DNA of 15,359 nt from UBA12276 sp041476285 (GCA_041476285.1 JBGOTD010000003.1:1-15359); one strand, 5' to 3'; counted from the stretch's first letter, positions 5,569 to 13,693 are shown. A program made the numbers and translations. Notes: generated by a model not told the origin, from the letters alone.

Positions 5569-7791
5569 CTATTCCTTCTTGGCCCTGGGCCTTATTCTTA
5601 AGGTGAATGAGAATTTGCTCCCTTTTGCAGGTTCAGACTCACAGCCTATCCTTCCGCCGTGCAGCTTTACTATCTCGTGTGTTATCGATAATCCGAGGCC
5701 TGTGCCCGCACCTTCCTGCTTTATGAGCCCTTTCTTCGGTGCCTCGTAGAATTTCTTGAACAGCTTCTTCTGGTCTTCCTCGTTTATCCCTATTCCTGTG
5801 TCTATAACATCACATTTTACCTTTGTCTTTCCAAGCCTGCTTATCTTTACCCTTATTTCGCCATTGTCGGTGAATTTTATTGAGTTCCCTATAAGGTTTA
5901 CGAATGCCTGGATGAGCCTGTTGGGATCGGCAGATATCTTGGGAAGGAGCGGATCCACATTCCATGAGAATTCAAGCCCCTTGTTGTTTGCGGATTCCTT
6001 CATCGCCTGTATTGATGGGTTGTTGTAGAGCTCCTTGAGGTCGACCTCCCTCAATTCAAGCTTCATCTTCTGCGACTCCAGCTTTGCAGCATCAAGCACC
6101 TGCTGTATTATGAGCATCAGCCTGTCCGCCTCGTCTATGATCGTGGCAAGATAGTTGAGCTGGTCCTTGTTTAGCTCTCCGAACTCCCCGTTGTAAAGCA
6201 GTTTGGAAAATCCCTTTATGTTGGTGAGCGGCGTCTTCAGCTCGTGGGATATGTTGTATATGAACTGCGACTTCAGGTCTCCTGTTGCTCTCAGTCTTGT
6301 TATCCTGTTCCTCTCCTTGTCGAGCTGGCTTTCCACATCGTTGAGATGCCTTTTTGTCTCAAGCTCCTTCACCACTATTATGTAATCCAGAGTGTCTGAG
6401 CCCCTGAAAAGCCTTATGGAATGCGTCGCATCTATCATCCTGTTTCCCTTTCCGATAAGCATGATGTATGAATTGTCCACCTTTGCGCCGTTCCTTACGT
6501 ATGTTATGTCCCTCTCGAATATCGATTGGTCGGAGTACATGATTCGCATGTCCTTGCCCAGCAGCTCGTTCCTTGAATATCCGAGCACGTTCTCAGCGGG
6601 CATGTTGCAGTCCTTTATGTAGCCAAGCGCGTCCATGGTTATGACAGCATCTGAGGTGCTGTTTATGAAATCGGTGAATGCATTCTTTATGCTCTCGTTG
6701 TATCCCTCTGAAGTTGCATCGGAGAAAAGCACCATGTAGCCGTTTATCCACTTTGATATTACGAAGCGAAGGTGCGCCGGTATGCCTGTTGCAGTTGCAA
6801 GGTCTATTGTTCCGTGTACACGCTCCTTTTCGTTCTGCTTTTCGAAAAGCTCCTTTACCTCTCCCCTTTTTCTCTCGGTCGCAAGCTCAACTATGTCCTT
6901 GCCGATTATTAGGTTTTTATCATATCCAATTGCCTTTTTTATGCTTTCAGTTGCGCCTTTCACCATATGATTTTCATCAAGATACAATGCACCTACATAG
7001 GATTCGGCATCCATTGACTCTATCACCAGGCTCAAACGCTTAAGCTCAGTGATATCCTGAAGCGAGAGATGGATCAGCCTGTCGCTTATGATGCTTGATG
7101 AGACTCTGTAGAACCTGTTCTCGTTCTCGACTTTCAATGGGATTGTTGTAGAGCCCTTTTTTGATAGGGATGCAAGCTGGCTGAAGCTCAGTCCAAGAAG
7201 TTCTGTTATGGTGTCGTTGGACCTCTTTGCTGTGAATATCTCACTGCGCGCAGTCTTGTTCGCCTTTACTATTTTTCCGTCCTGCGCTACAAGGAACTGG
7301 GAGTCCTGACCGTTGAAGGCGCTGTCGAAGTAGCTTGCGAGCTTTATGTTTCGCTCATTTTCTGATTTGTACAGGAGAGTAAGACCAGTAAGGTATACGC
7401 CGAATGATGCGCTGCTTATCAGCTCATTGCTGAACTTGTTCTCAGAGCTGGACAGCATCTCGACTATCGATACAACTTTTCCGCCAAGCACTATCGGCAC
7501 GAGAGCACAGCTCCTGAAGCCGCGGTTCTTGTAGTTTATAAGTTCCGGGAATGATGAATATTCGCTAAGCTGGTTGTCGATGTATGTTTTCTTCGTGTTT
7601 GAGACATAGCCGTAAAGCTCATTCTGCTGGGTACCACTCCTGTCGATTGCATTTATCACGACTTTCTCTATCCCGAAGAAATCGCCCATCATGCGCGCGA
7701 ACTGCCTCTCCGCATCATCCTCTACAAGCGCCCTGTTGGCAGTTGCTATGATGTCCTGAAGCATCTTGCTTACAAGTAAGTCATCAGGCAT
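5569..7791 (-). CDS. Soluble GAF/multi-PAS sensor histidine kinase
   Basis: A 740-residue kinase without membrane segments, so it senses cytoplasmic signals or a partner. Residues 1-145 look like a GAF domain (FFGIEKVVINAID, CALVPIVLGGKVVSIVEM). Three PAS-like domains follow at about 155-250, 260-360 and 370-475; the last is clearest (STSDAVITMDALGYI, NVLGYSRNELLGKDM). A coiled coil (about 476-505) leads to the HisKA domain. Its H box ISHELKTPL (514-522) carries phospho-acceptor His516. The ATPase domain has the N box (Asn632 and Asn636 in VNLIGNSIKF), G1 box DTGIGI (664-669), F box FKKFYE and G2 box GTGLGLSI (696-703), all intact. It should phosphorylate the REC protein encoded at 3195-4409; no other receiver is in view. 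The ATG at 7791 is taken as start. Complete two-component systems are unusual in small DPANN-type genomes. Confidence 0.95.
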   Translation of the reverse strand: MPDDLLVSKMLQDIIATANRALVEDDAERQFARMMGDFFGIEKVVINAIDRSGTQQNELYGYVSNTKKTYIDNQLSEYSSFPELINYKNRGFRSCALVPIVLGGKVVSIVEMLSSSENKFSNELISSASFGVYLTGLTLLYKSENERNIKLASYFDSAFNGQDSQFLVAQDGKIVKANKTARSEIFTAKRSNDTITELLGLSFSQLASLSKKGSTTIPLKVENENRFYRVSSSIISDRLIHLSLQDITELKRLSLVIESMDAESYVGALYLDENHMVKGATESIKKAIGYDKNLIIGKDIVELATERKRGEVKELFEKQNEKERVHGTIDLATATGIPAHLRFVISKWINGYMVLFSDATSEGYNESIKNAFTDFINSTSDAVITMDALGYIKDCNMPAENVLGYSRNELLGKDMRIMYSDQSIFERDITYVRNGAKVDNSYIMLIGKGNRMIDATHSIRLFRGSDTLDYIIVVKELETKRHLNDVESQLDKERNRITRLRATGDLKSQFIYNISHELKTPLTNIKGFSKLLYNGEFGELNKDQLNYLATIIDEADRLMLIIQQVLDAAKLESQKMKLELREVDLKELYNNPSIQAMKESANNKGLEFSWNVDPLLPKISADPNRLIQAFVNLIGNSIKFTDNGEIRVKISRLGKTKVKCDVIDTGIGINEEDQKKLFKKFYEAPKKGLIKQEGAGTGLGLSITHEIVKLHGGRIGCESEPAKGSKFSFTLRIRPRAKKE

Positions 7792-7864
7792 TGGCTCTCA
7801 TCTCTGACGTAAATTTTTCTTTAATTACACGAAGGTGGATTAAATTATAGTGATTAAACAGCGT

Positions 7865-7875
7865 AAATATATAAA
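7865..7875 (+). promoter_or_regulatory. TATA box of the HEPN gene
   Basis: AAATATATAAA is centred 25 bases before the ATG at 7895, and no ribosome site precedes that ATG. This is the arrangement of a leaderless archaeal transcript, and it also supports the ATG at 7895 over the in-frame ATG four codons later. Confidence 0.6.
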
Positions 7876-7894
7876 GACGTATTGAGTTTTACTA

Positions 7895-8290
7895 ATGGGT
7901 TTGGGTATGAAAAGGGTAAGAGACCTAATGACTAGGGCGACAAAGGATTTCGAACTGGCCAAAAGGCACAAGCAGGTCAAGGAATACGTAACTGCGACTT
8001 TGCTGTACACAAGCGCCGTGGAGAAGGTCCTAAAGGCACTCTTCATAAGCAAGACAAAGAGAGAACCGCCAGCCGATGCATCGATACACTATCTTGCAAG
8101 GTACACTGGAGTGCCTGAAGAGGTATCCGTCTACATCGCCTCCATGGACGAGAACGAGGCTACGGCAGATCCGGCAGAGATATCCGAACTTGTAGAAAGC
8201 ACAGCGGACAGGAGCGCGGAATCAAAGGCATTCTACATGGAGGGTCTTGTAAAGAGGCTGCTAGATTACATGTACGCATACGCAAAGTGA
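7895..8290 (+). CDS. HEPN-domain protein, stand-alone
   Basis: A 131-residue all-helical protein with the pattern of HEPN domains. The first helix is RDLMTRATKDFELAKRHKQ. The second is the characteristic YTSAVEKVLKALFISK, equivalent to the QAAEKALKALL core, followed by a loop with PADASIHYLARYTG. Two more helices end in GLVKRLLDYMYAY. The short Arg-x4-6-His motif of toxic HEPN ribonucleases is not evident, so it may be a non-catalytic, nucleotide- or partner-binding HEPN. No MNT nucleotidyltransferase, the common antitoxin partner, is next to it: the neighbours are a histidine kinase (divergent) and flpA, 79 bases downstream with its own promoter. Function is otherwise unknown. Confidence 0.75.
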   Translation: MGLGMKRVRDLMTRATKDFELAKRHKQVKEYVTATLLYTSAVEKVLKALFISKTKREPPADASIHYLARYTGVPEEVSVYIASMDENEATADPAEISELVESTADRSAESKAFYMEGLVKRLLDYMYAYAK

Positions 8291-8332
8291 CCAATTTGCA
8301 ACTAAGAGGTTGCACATGTAGAGTGCGTAGTC

Positions 8333-8340
8333 TATATAAA
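8333..8340 (+). promoter_or_regulatory. TATA box of flpA
   Basis: TATATAAA lies about 33 bases before the ATG at 8370, predicting a short leader of about 8-10 bases. It sits in the 79-base gap after the HEPN gene, so flpA is probably transcribed independently. Confidence 0.5.
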
Positions 8341-8369
8341 CATGCAGCGCAATTATAAAATCAGATTCT

Positions 8370-9029
8370 ATGAGCCGAAAGGAGCTCTTTCCGGGCGTGT
8401 ACTTTATAGACGGCAAGCTTGCAACGGTAAACATGGTCAAGGGCAAGAAGGTGTATAACGAGGAGCTGGTTGTTCAGGATGGAGTGGAGTATAGACTGTG
8501 GAATCCTTACAGGAGCAAGCTCTCAGCGGCGATAATCAACGGTATAAAGAACATGAAAATAACTGACGGGAACAGTGTGCTATACCTTGGCGCAGCCACC
8601 GGAACAACAACAAGCCACGTAAGCGACATCGTGGGAAGAAGTGGCAGAGTATATGCGGTTGAATTGTCAGAGCGCAACGTAAGGAATCTAATAACCCTGT
8701 GCGAAGCCCGCAAGAACATACTGCCAATACTTTCAGATGCAAGAGAGACTGAAAACTACGGTGATTCGGTAGAGCAGTGCGATGTGATATACCAGGACAT
8801 ATCAGCAAGGAAGCAGGCTGAGATACTCCTTGCCAACAGCAAGTTCCTGAAGAGTGACGGCTACGCATATTTCGTAATAAAGTCGCAGAGCATCGACATA
8901 TCAAAAAGCCCAAAGGACGTCTTCAAAAGCGAGCTTGAGCTATTGAAAGGGAGCTTTGAGCTGCTGGAGAGCGTGAGTCTTGAGCCTTATGACAGCATGC
9001 ACCTGTTTGCAGTGCTTAAAAAGATATAG
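8370..9029 (+). CDS. flpA: Fibrillarin-like rRNA/tRNA 2'-O-methyltransferase
   Basis: A 219-residue archaeal fibrillarin, the usual length. It is the catalytic subunit of C/D-box guide RNA complexes with Nop5 and L7Ae and methylates the 2'-OH of rRNA and tRNA riboses using S-adenosylmethionine. The N-terminal domain (1-55) has GVYFIDGKLATVN and the family signature YRLWNPYRSKLSAAI. The SAM-binding loop is VLYLGAATGTTTSHVSD (70-86), followed by VYAVELS (acidic residue Glu98), ILSDAR (120-125) and DVIYQDIS (138-145). The end LEPYDSMHLFAVLKK matches the family terminus. The usual neighbour nop5 is not present in this window. The zinc-ribbon protein follows 31 bases downstream. Confidence 0.97.
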   Translation: MSRKELFPGVYFIDGKLATVNMVKGKKVYNEELVVQDGVEYRLWNPYRSKLSAAIINGIKNMKITDGNSVLYLGAATGTTTSHVSDIVGRSGRVYAVELSERNVRNLITLCEARKNILPILSDARETENYGDSVEQCDVIYQDISARKQAEILLANSKFLKSDGYAYFVIKSQSIDISKSPKDVFKSELELLKGSFELLESVSLEPYDSMHLFAVLKKI

Positions 9030-9060
9030 TTTTATAATTTTGGTGAAAAGGTAATCCTGA

Positions 9061-9894
9061 ATGTCAACAAAAGAGTATGTAAAGATTCTTGAGAATTCCA
9101 AGAAATTATCAACACCACTCATGTGCGAGTATTGTGGCGTGGAGACCGCTTCAATTGGTGCAATCTGCATGTGCTCGAATTGTGAGAGCATGGTAATCAC
9201 TAGCAGATCAGCAATTGAAAAGAAGGACCATATGCTTCTTGATGCGCTTGACGGCATAAATAGCAGCATATCCAATCAAAAATACGATGATGCCATTTCT
9301 GTTTATGACAAACTTGTTGCTGAAAGGAAGGAGCCCAGGATGATGTATGCCGCTGCAATTGCACATCTCAAGTATTCCAACTATGAGATAACGCAGATCG
9401 GCTACATGAGACAGGGATTCATGGACGAGAATACGCTTCATAGGGACAAGGCAGCCAAGCTGGCATCTTCTGCAAAGAGGCTCCTTACAAAGTCCATCAG
9501 CTTATCAAAAGCTGAGATAGCAAAAGGCAACACATCAATAGATCTTGTTTACAATCGTTTCCTTGCACAGATAAAAATAGGCAGTAAAAAGGGTGCAAAG
9601 GACAGTGCTGCGATGCTTGGCAAATCAGGAAACAAATATGCAAGCGACTATGCAGCGATGGTATTCGAATCAAGCATGGAAAGGTACGACAATGCGATGA
9701 ATGCGGCAGACGAACTTACAAAAACGGGCAGCTTCTCGGTTAATGCCTTCTATTACATAGGTTTGGCGCTCTTCAAGAAAGGAAAGCCAAAGGATGCAAA
9801 GCTGATTCTCCAATCGTTGAACAGCATACTGAAAAGCAGTAATCTGGAGGCACTTATCTTTGAAATAGATTATCAGCTGGCTAATTTGAGATGA
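9061..9894 (+). CDS. Zinc-ribbon protein with helical (TPR-like) repeats
   Basis: A 277-residue soluble protein I do not recognise as a named family. Residues 22-41 form a small zinc ribbon (Cys22-x2-Cys25 and Cys38-x2-Cys41, with an extra Cys36). The remainder is helical with TPR-like periodicity: pairs such as LDGINSSISNQKYDDAISVYD, YAAMVFESSMERYDNAMNAA and YYIGLALFKKGKPKDAKLI have the small/large residue spacing of tetratricopeptide helices. This suggests a protein-protein or RNA-protein scaffold. AGGTAAT 5 bases before the ATG acts as ribosome site, and it probably shares a transcript with flpA 31 bases upstream. Its last 14 bases overlap the 3' end of the convergent gltX gene. Confidence 0.75.
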   Translation: MSTKEYVKILENSKKLSTPLMCEYCGVETASIGAICMCSNCESMVITSRSAIEKKDHMLLDALDGINSSISNQKYDDAISVYDKLVAERKEPRMMYAAAIAHLKYSNYEITQIGYMRQGFMDENTLHRDKAAKLASSAKRLLTKSISLSKAEIAKGNTSIDLVYNRFLAQIKIGSKKGAKDSAAMLGKSGNKYASDYAAMVFESSMERYDNAMNAADELTKTGSFSVNAFYYIGLALFKKGKPKDAKLILQSLNSILKSSNLEALIFEIDYQLANLR

Positions 9895-11593
9895 ATATAA
9901 ATTTCATCTCGCTTTTGTCGTCAAGTACGCAGAATCCGAATCTTTCCAGTTGTACTATCTCCCTTTCTTTTAGATTGGTCGCATAGCTTTCTATGTAACC
10001 CTCATTTACCTGTAGGCTGTCCCTTTTGAAGTTGCCTTTTTCATCAACCACAGCTCCAGGAACCAGTATTTTACATTTTGTGTAGTTGCCATCAGAAACC
10101 CACTGAAACCTTTTACTGGTTCTGGTATCTACAACCTTTCCAACTAGAGAGTCCTCACCATTTTTGACCTGAAGATTAAAAAGTCCTTTTAAGTTTATTA
10201 CATCGTTATCCTTTAGTTCCGATGCATCGCCGCCGCTTATGTAGACCTTTTTCGTTACAGTGTATTCCCTTGATCCAAGATCTTTTGATGGGTGCAGTGG
10301 GATAGTTGCAGTAAATGGGGCCTCTAATTCCAGAGCTACGTCAACAGGGGCAGGAACATAGTAAAGGCGCTTCGCGCTTTCGTCGACCAGTTTCTTATTA
10401 TAAGAGAACATCGGACCAATATCCACTATGCTGTCCACCTTGCTCATTCCGAAGCTCAGCACAAATTCTTTTATTGCCTCAGGCTGGATGCCTCTCCTTC
10501 TTAACGCGGCTATTGTTACAAGCCTTGGGTCATCATAACCTTTTATGTAACCATCGTCTATCAGTTTTCTTATCTCGCGCTTCTGCTTTGGTTGGCCCTT
10601 TATAGTTAATCTTGCATGTAGGTGCATACGCGGCTTTCTCATTTTTAGATAATCCAGCACCATTTCATACAGTTCTCCTCTCAGTTCGTATTCCTTTGTC
10701 CTTATTGCATCTGTAATTCCATTCATGGAGTCGTTTATTGGGGTGTTGAAGTCGTATGTCGGCCATGCCACGTATTTTGTGCCTTGCCTGTAGTGTCGAT
10801 CTTTCTTCACCCTAATTATTGTAGGATCCCTCATTGCAGTATTCTGGGATTTCATGTCACCTTTTATCCTTATTACGATTTTTTCCTCATCATACTTGTT
10901 TGCAACCATCATTTCGAATTTTTTCAGATTTTCTTCAGGATTTGCACTGCGGTGTTTGCATTCTTTTCCATCAAACCTGTTCTTTTTTATCTCCTCACCG
11001 GCACAGTCGCACGCATATGCTTTACCTGAGTTTATTAGTTGCCTGGCGCAGTCATACATTTTATCTATGTTGTCGCTGGCATAGTATTCCTTTTCAAATT
11101 TTATCCCGAGCCATGCAAGGTCCTTTTTGTAGCTGTCGACAAACTCCTGCTTTTCCTTTTCAGGGTTTGTGTCATCAAAATAAAGGAACAGCTTGCCATC
11201 ATATATTTTTGAGAATTCCTGTGCAAGGAAGGCCGCATTTGCATGGCCTATATGCATGTAGCCGCTTGGTTCTGGAGCAAACCTTGCTGCAAAATCGCCT
11301 CTGACTGCACCTTCCAGCTCCATTCTCGGCTTTGAGGTTTCCTCTACTTTACGTTCATGTTGCTCATCAAATTCTTTCTCGTAAAGTGAATATTCTTTTT
11401 CAAGATCCGACTTTGATAACGAGTTTACCTCTTTTACGACCCTGTCAACTTCCAATTTAAGTTCAGCGACATTTTCTTTTGGCACGGATCTTATAACCTT
11501 GCCGATTACATTTTCTGCCTTTGCCTTGCCATAGTCCATTGCATTCTTTATCGCATATTTTTTTATGTCAGTTATCGTGGATTTGGAAAGCAT
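9881..11593 (-). CDS. gltX: Archaeal-type glutamyl-tRNA synthetase
   Basis: A 570-residue class I synthetase that charges tRNA-Glu, and in archaea commonly also tRNA-Gln, which is then amidated. The roughly 95-residue N-terminal helical part is typical of archaeal GluRS. The Rossmann core begins FAPEPSGYMHIGHANAA with HIGH at 114-117. Substrate and zinc-insert regions follow (FLYFDDTNPEKE, YACDCAGEE, WPTYDFNTPINDSMNGITDAIR). The KMSKS position reads GQPKQKREI (333-341), so the canonical Ser is missing. The C-terminal half is the GlnRS-like beta-barrel anticodon-binding domain rather than the bacterial helical cage, ending in VQLERFGFCVLD. It starts 9 bases after the repeat surface protein gene with CTGAT 3 bases ahead of the ATG, suggesting a shared transcript. 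Confidence 0.96.
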   Translation of the reverse strand: MLSKSTITDIKKYAIKNAMDYGKAKAENVIGKVIRSVPKENVAELKLEVDRVVKEVNSLSKSDLEKEYSLYEKEFDEQHERKVEETSKPRMELEGAVRGDFAARFAPEPSGYMHIGHANAAFLAQEFSKIYDGKLFLYFDDTNPEKEKQEFVDSYKKDLAWLGIKFEKEYYASDNIDKMYDCARQLINSGKAYACDCAGEEIKKNRFDGKECKHRSANPEENLKKFEMMVANKYDEEKIVIRIKGDMKSQNTAMRDPTIIRVKKDRHYRQGTKYVAWPTYDFNTPINDSMNGITDAIRTKEYELRGELYEMVLDYLKMRKPRMHLHARLTIKGQPKQKREIRKLIDDGYIKGYDDPRLVTIAALRRRGIQPEAIKEFVLSFGMSKVDSIVDIGPMFSYNKKLVDESAKRLYYVPAPVDVALELEAPFTATIPLHPSKDLGSREYTVTKKVYISGGDASELKDNDVINLKGLFNLQVKNGEDSLVGKVVDTRTSKRFQWVSDGNYTKCKILVPGAVVDEKGNFKRDSLQVNEGYIESYATNLKEREIVQLERFGFCVLDDKSEMKFIFISN

Positions 11594-11602
11594 AATATCA
11601 GC

Positions 11603-12673
11603 TTATTGTTTATAATTCACCTTAAACTGGTTGTTATAGATGCTTCCGTTCTTTTCAACCAGCGCCGATATGCTTACATTCACCGTATTGCCTATTGCAC
11701 CCACATTGTTCATGTATATAGAATAGTTTCTTTTCGTAAGGTTTACCATTATCGGTTGTATGCCATTGTACAGTATTATGCTATTTGGCAGAGTGACATA
11801 TGTTGTCGAGCCGAGATCTACACTGTTGTTGAGTGCTGTACTTGCATAGAGCATTTGCAGTAGGCCGTATGGAGATATTTTATGCAGTACAACCATGTAG
11901 CTGTTGTTGGTGTTGGTGTAGTTCAGGACAAAGCCGTTTGACGAAAGCAGCGATATTATTCTTGTAAAGTTGCTCTTGGAATAATTAGAATTGTTTAGCA
12001 GCGTAACATATGCCGTGTTGCTGTAGTTGCTTATAATCGCATTAGAGTTGCCCGTAGAGGCATAGGTGACTGGCGTTTTTATTACATTCACCCTGAACTG
12101 GCCGTTGTAAATGCTTCCATTCCTGGCAAGCAATCCGGATACGCTTACGTTTAATACAGATCCTATCGGCTTTACGTTTGTCAGGTATACGGAATAGTTC
12201 CTGCTTTTAAGGTGCACAGTTATCGGCTGGTTTGTGTAATACATGATTACCGTGCTTGGCAACATAACATATGTTGTTGCGCCTACGTTTATTATGCTGT
12301 TTGAGCTGGCATTCCTATTTAGCAGCTGCTGAAGTTCATATGCAGATATGCTTACTAGTACAACCTGGTAGCTGTTGTTGTCATATATGTAGTTCTGCAC
12401 GGAACCGTTCGCCTCAAGCTGAGACAGTATCCTGGTTATATTCTCATTTGAGGAGTTTGAGCCGTTTGACACAGTAACGTAAGCTATGCTGCTGTAGTTG
12501 CTTATAATCGCGTTTGAAGTGCCTGTGGAAAAGTATGATGCCTGTGTCTTTATAGTGCTGGAGCTGCTGCTTCCTGAACCGTTGTTGCTGAATGCGGCAT
12601 ATGATGACAGGAATATTATAGCAACAAAAATTGATCCCAATAGGAATATAATTTTCTTTTTATTTGCGTCCAT
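11603..12673 (-). CDS. Membrane-anchored surface protein made of two tandem repeats
   Basis: A 356-residue protein of unknown family. After a short basic start (MDANKKK) a membrane helix covers about residues 8-27 (IIFLLGSIFVAIIFLSSYAA), then a Gly/Ser linker. Two homologous domains follow at residues 49-196 and 206-353. They align without a gap at a constant offset of 157 residues and are about 55 percent identical by hand count. Each contains NAIISNYS, AYVT, NNSY-VVL, TTYV-LP, RNYS-Y and NGSIYN-QF-VN, with many N-x-S/T sequons. The protein should sit on the outer cell surface. The start is the ATG at 12673. A TTG 14 codons earlier (12715) would fall ahead of the transcript start predicted from the TATA element at 12719-12728. 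gltX follows after 9 bases, an odd partner for a surface protein. Confidence 0.8.
   Translation of the reverse strand: MDANKKKIIFLLGSIFVAIIFLSSYAAFSNNGSGSSSSSTIKTQASYFSTGTSNAIISNYSSIAYVTVSNGSNSSNENITRILSQLEANGSVQNYIYDNNSYQVVLVSISAYELQQLLNRNASSNSIINVGATTYVMLPSTVIMYYTNQPITVHLKSRNYSVYLTNVKPIGSVLNVSVSGLLARNGSIYNGQFRVNVIKTPVTYASTGNSNAIISNYSNTAYVTLLNNSNYSKSNFTRIISLLSSNGFVLNYTNTNNSYMVVLHKISPYGLLQMLYASTALNNSVDLGSTTYVTLPNSIILYNGIQPIMVNLTKRNYSIYMNNVGAIGNTVNVSISALVEKNGSIYNNQFKVNYKQ
11615..12058 (-). repeat. Second copy of an internal tandem repeat (coding)
   Basis: It encodes the C-terminal repeat domain of the surface protein. It pairs gaplessly with 12086-12529 at a distance of 471 bases. A 22-base stretch coding for the NAIISNYS motif is identical in both copies at DNA level (near 12018-12040 in this copy). 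Confidence 0.85.
12086..12529 (-). repeat. First copy of an internal tandem repeat (coding)
   Basis: It encodes the membrane-proximal repeat domain. No insertion or deletion separates it from the second copy over about 148 codons. It differs at many synonymous and amino acid positions, so the duplication is not very recent. Confidence 0.85.
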
Positions 12674-12718
12674 GAAATACACTTGCCTGTGGTTAATAGG
12701 TCTAACTTCTTTCAAAAG

Positions 12719-12740
12719 TATTTTATTCGTATAATATAAA
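12719..12740. promoter_or_regulatory. Divergent TATA elements for the repeat surface protein and the FKBP gene
   Basis: On the minus strand GAATAAAATA (12719-12728) is about 50 bases before the ATG at 12673, predicting a leader of about 25 bases. On the plus strand AATATAAA (12733-12740) lies about 30 bases before the ATG at 12767. The two elements are adjacent, so the two promoters compete for nearly the same DNA. Confidence 0.45.
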
Positions 12741-12766
12741 GTTATTTTGCCTTTAGGGGTAATATT

Positions 12767-13474
12767 ATGGTATTTAAGGATGGAGACTTTTTAGAAGTAG
12801 AATACAATGCATGGACAGCCGCAGACAACGGTTTGATAGCAACAACAGACGAGAAAAAGGCCAAGGATGCGAATATATACGATGAACACGTCCATTATGG
12901 GTCCGTTCTGATCATATTGGGCTCGAATAGCGTGATAAAGGGGCTTGACAAGTCGCTTCGCGCCATGAGCATCAGCGATACAAAAAAAATGAACTTCAAA
13001 CCAGAAGAGGCTTTTGGCGAGCGAATGCCGGACCTTGTAAGGGTCATGCCGATATCCGAGTTCAGAAAACGTGATATAGACCCTTATCCAGGCCTTCAGG
13101 TAAACATCGATAACTCAACGGCAATGGTAAAGAGCGTAAATTCAGGTAGGGTAACGATTGACCTGAACCATCCTTACGCAGGGCAGGAGATAATCTATGA
13201 GGTAAAAATAATAAGGCAGCTTAATACCGAGAAGGACAAGGTGAAGTCTCTTGGCAGAACCTATAATGTGGAGCCCACAGATGCGGAAGTAAAGGAAAAA
13301 ACGCTTTACATAAAATTCAGCAATGACGTGAAAAAGAATGCGGACTATTTTGTTGGAAAGGCGAACCTTGTGGCTGCGGCATTCACCTATTTGAAGGAGT
13401 TGGAAAAGATAATGGTTGATGAAGAATATATGAGACCAAAGGAGGAACCTAGCAACCAGAAGAGCACTTCATAG
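12767..13474 (+). CDS. SlyD-like FKBP-type peptidyl-prolyl isomerase with C-terminal extension
   Basis: A 235-residue cytoplasmic foldase that would catalyse cis-trans isomerisation of prolyl bonds. Residues 5-60 open the FKBP fold (DGDFLEVEYNAWT, then HYGSVLIILGSNSVIKGLDKSL, the active-site strand and helix). The MSISDTKKMNFKPEEAFGER segment (67-86) is the SlyD family hallmark preceding the inserted flap domain (about 87-140, with PYPGLQVNID). The fold closes with NHPYAGQEIIYEVKIIR. Residues 155-235 are an extra domain, as in long archaeal FKBPs, with a charged helical end (FTYLKELEKIMVDEEYMRPKEE). AGGGG (12755-12759) may be the ribosome site. The gene ends 15 bases from the convergent spt4. 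Confidence 0.93.
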   Translation: MVFKDGDFLEVEYNAWTAADNGLIATTDEKKAKDANIYDEHVHYGSVLIILGSNSVIKGLDKSLRAMSISDTKKMNFKPEEAFGERMPDLVRVMPISEFRKRDIDPYPGLQVNIDNSTAMVKSVNSGRVTIDLNHPYAGQEIIYEVKIIRQLNTEKDKVKSLGRTYNVEPTDAEVKEKTLYIKFSNDVKKNADYFVGKANLVAAAFTYLKELEKIMVDEEYMRPKEEPSNQKSTS

Positions 13475-13489
13475 TGTAATATCTCAGAG

Positions 13490-13681
13490 TTAGCCCTTGA
13501 TGTTTATCGCATAGGTGCTGTTTAGCTTTACGCCAAGCAGCTTTGCTATTGAGGATTTTTCAGCATTGATGACTATCGCATAGCCGCTCCATTTTGTCGT
13601 AAGCTCCTTTGAGCCGCAGCTCGGGCATGTGTCCCCGTGGCTTATTATCAATCTGCAGTTTCTGCACGCTTTTTCTTCCAT
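13490..13681 (-). CDS. spt4: Transcription elongation factor Spt4 (RNA polymerase subunit E'')
   Basis: A 63-residue zinc protein, the normal archaeal size. Cys6-x2-Cys9 and Cys19-x2-Cys22 (ACRNCRLI, TCPSCGS) bind zinc. The remainder TTKWSGYAIVINAEKSSIAKLLG is the classic Spt4 core that contacts Spt5 and forms the processivity clamp on RNA polymerase. GTGAT 3 bases before the ATG is its ribosome site, 12 bases after the rpo7 stop. Confidence 0.96.
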   Translation of the reverse strand: MEEKACRNCRLIISHGDTCPSCGSKELTTKWSGYAIVINAEKSSIAKLLGVKLNSTYAINIKG

Positions 13682-13693
13682 AATATCACTTGC

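Noticed and set aside
10834..11304. 156-residue plus-strand open frame inside gltX
   Set aside because: Shadow of the synthetase; Cys/His/Leu-rich nonsense composition and no promoter.
12674..12715. Upstream TTG start of the repeat surface protein
   Set aside because: It would lie ahead of the predicted transcript start and delays the basic-then-hydrophobic start seen from the ATG at 12673.
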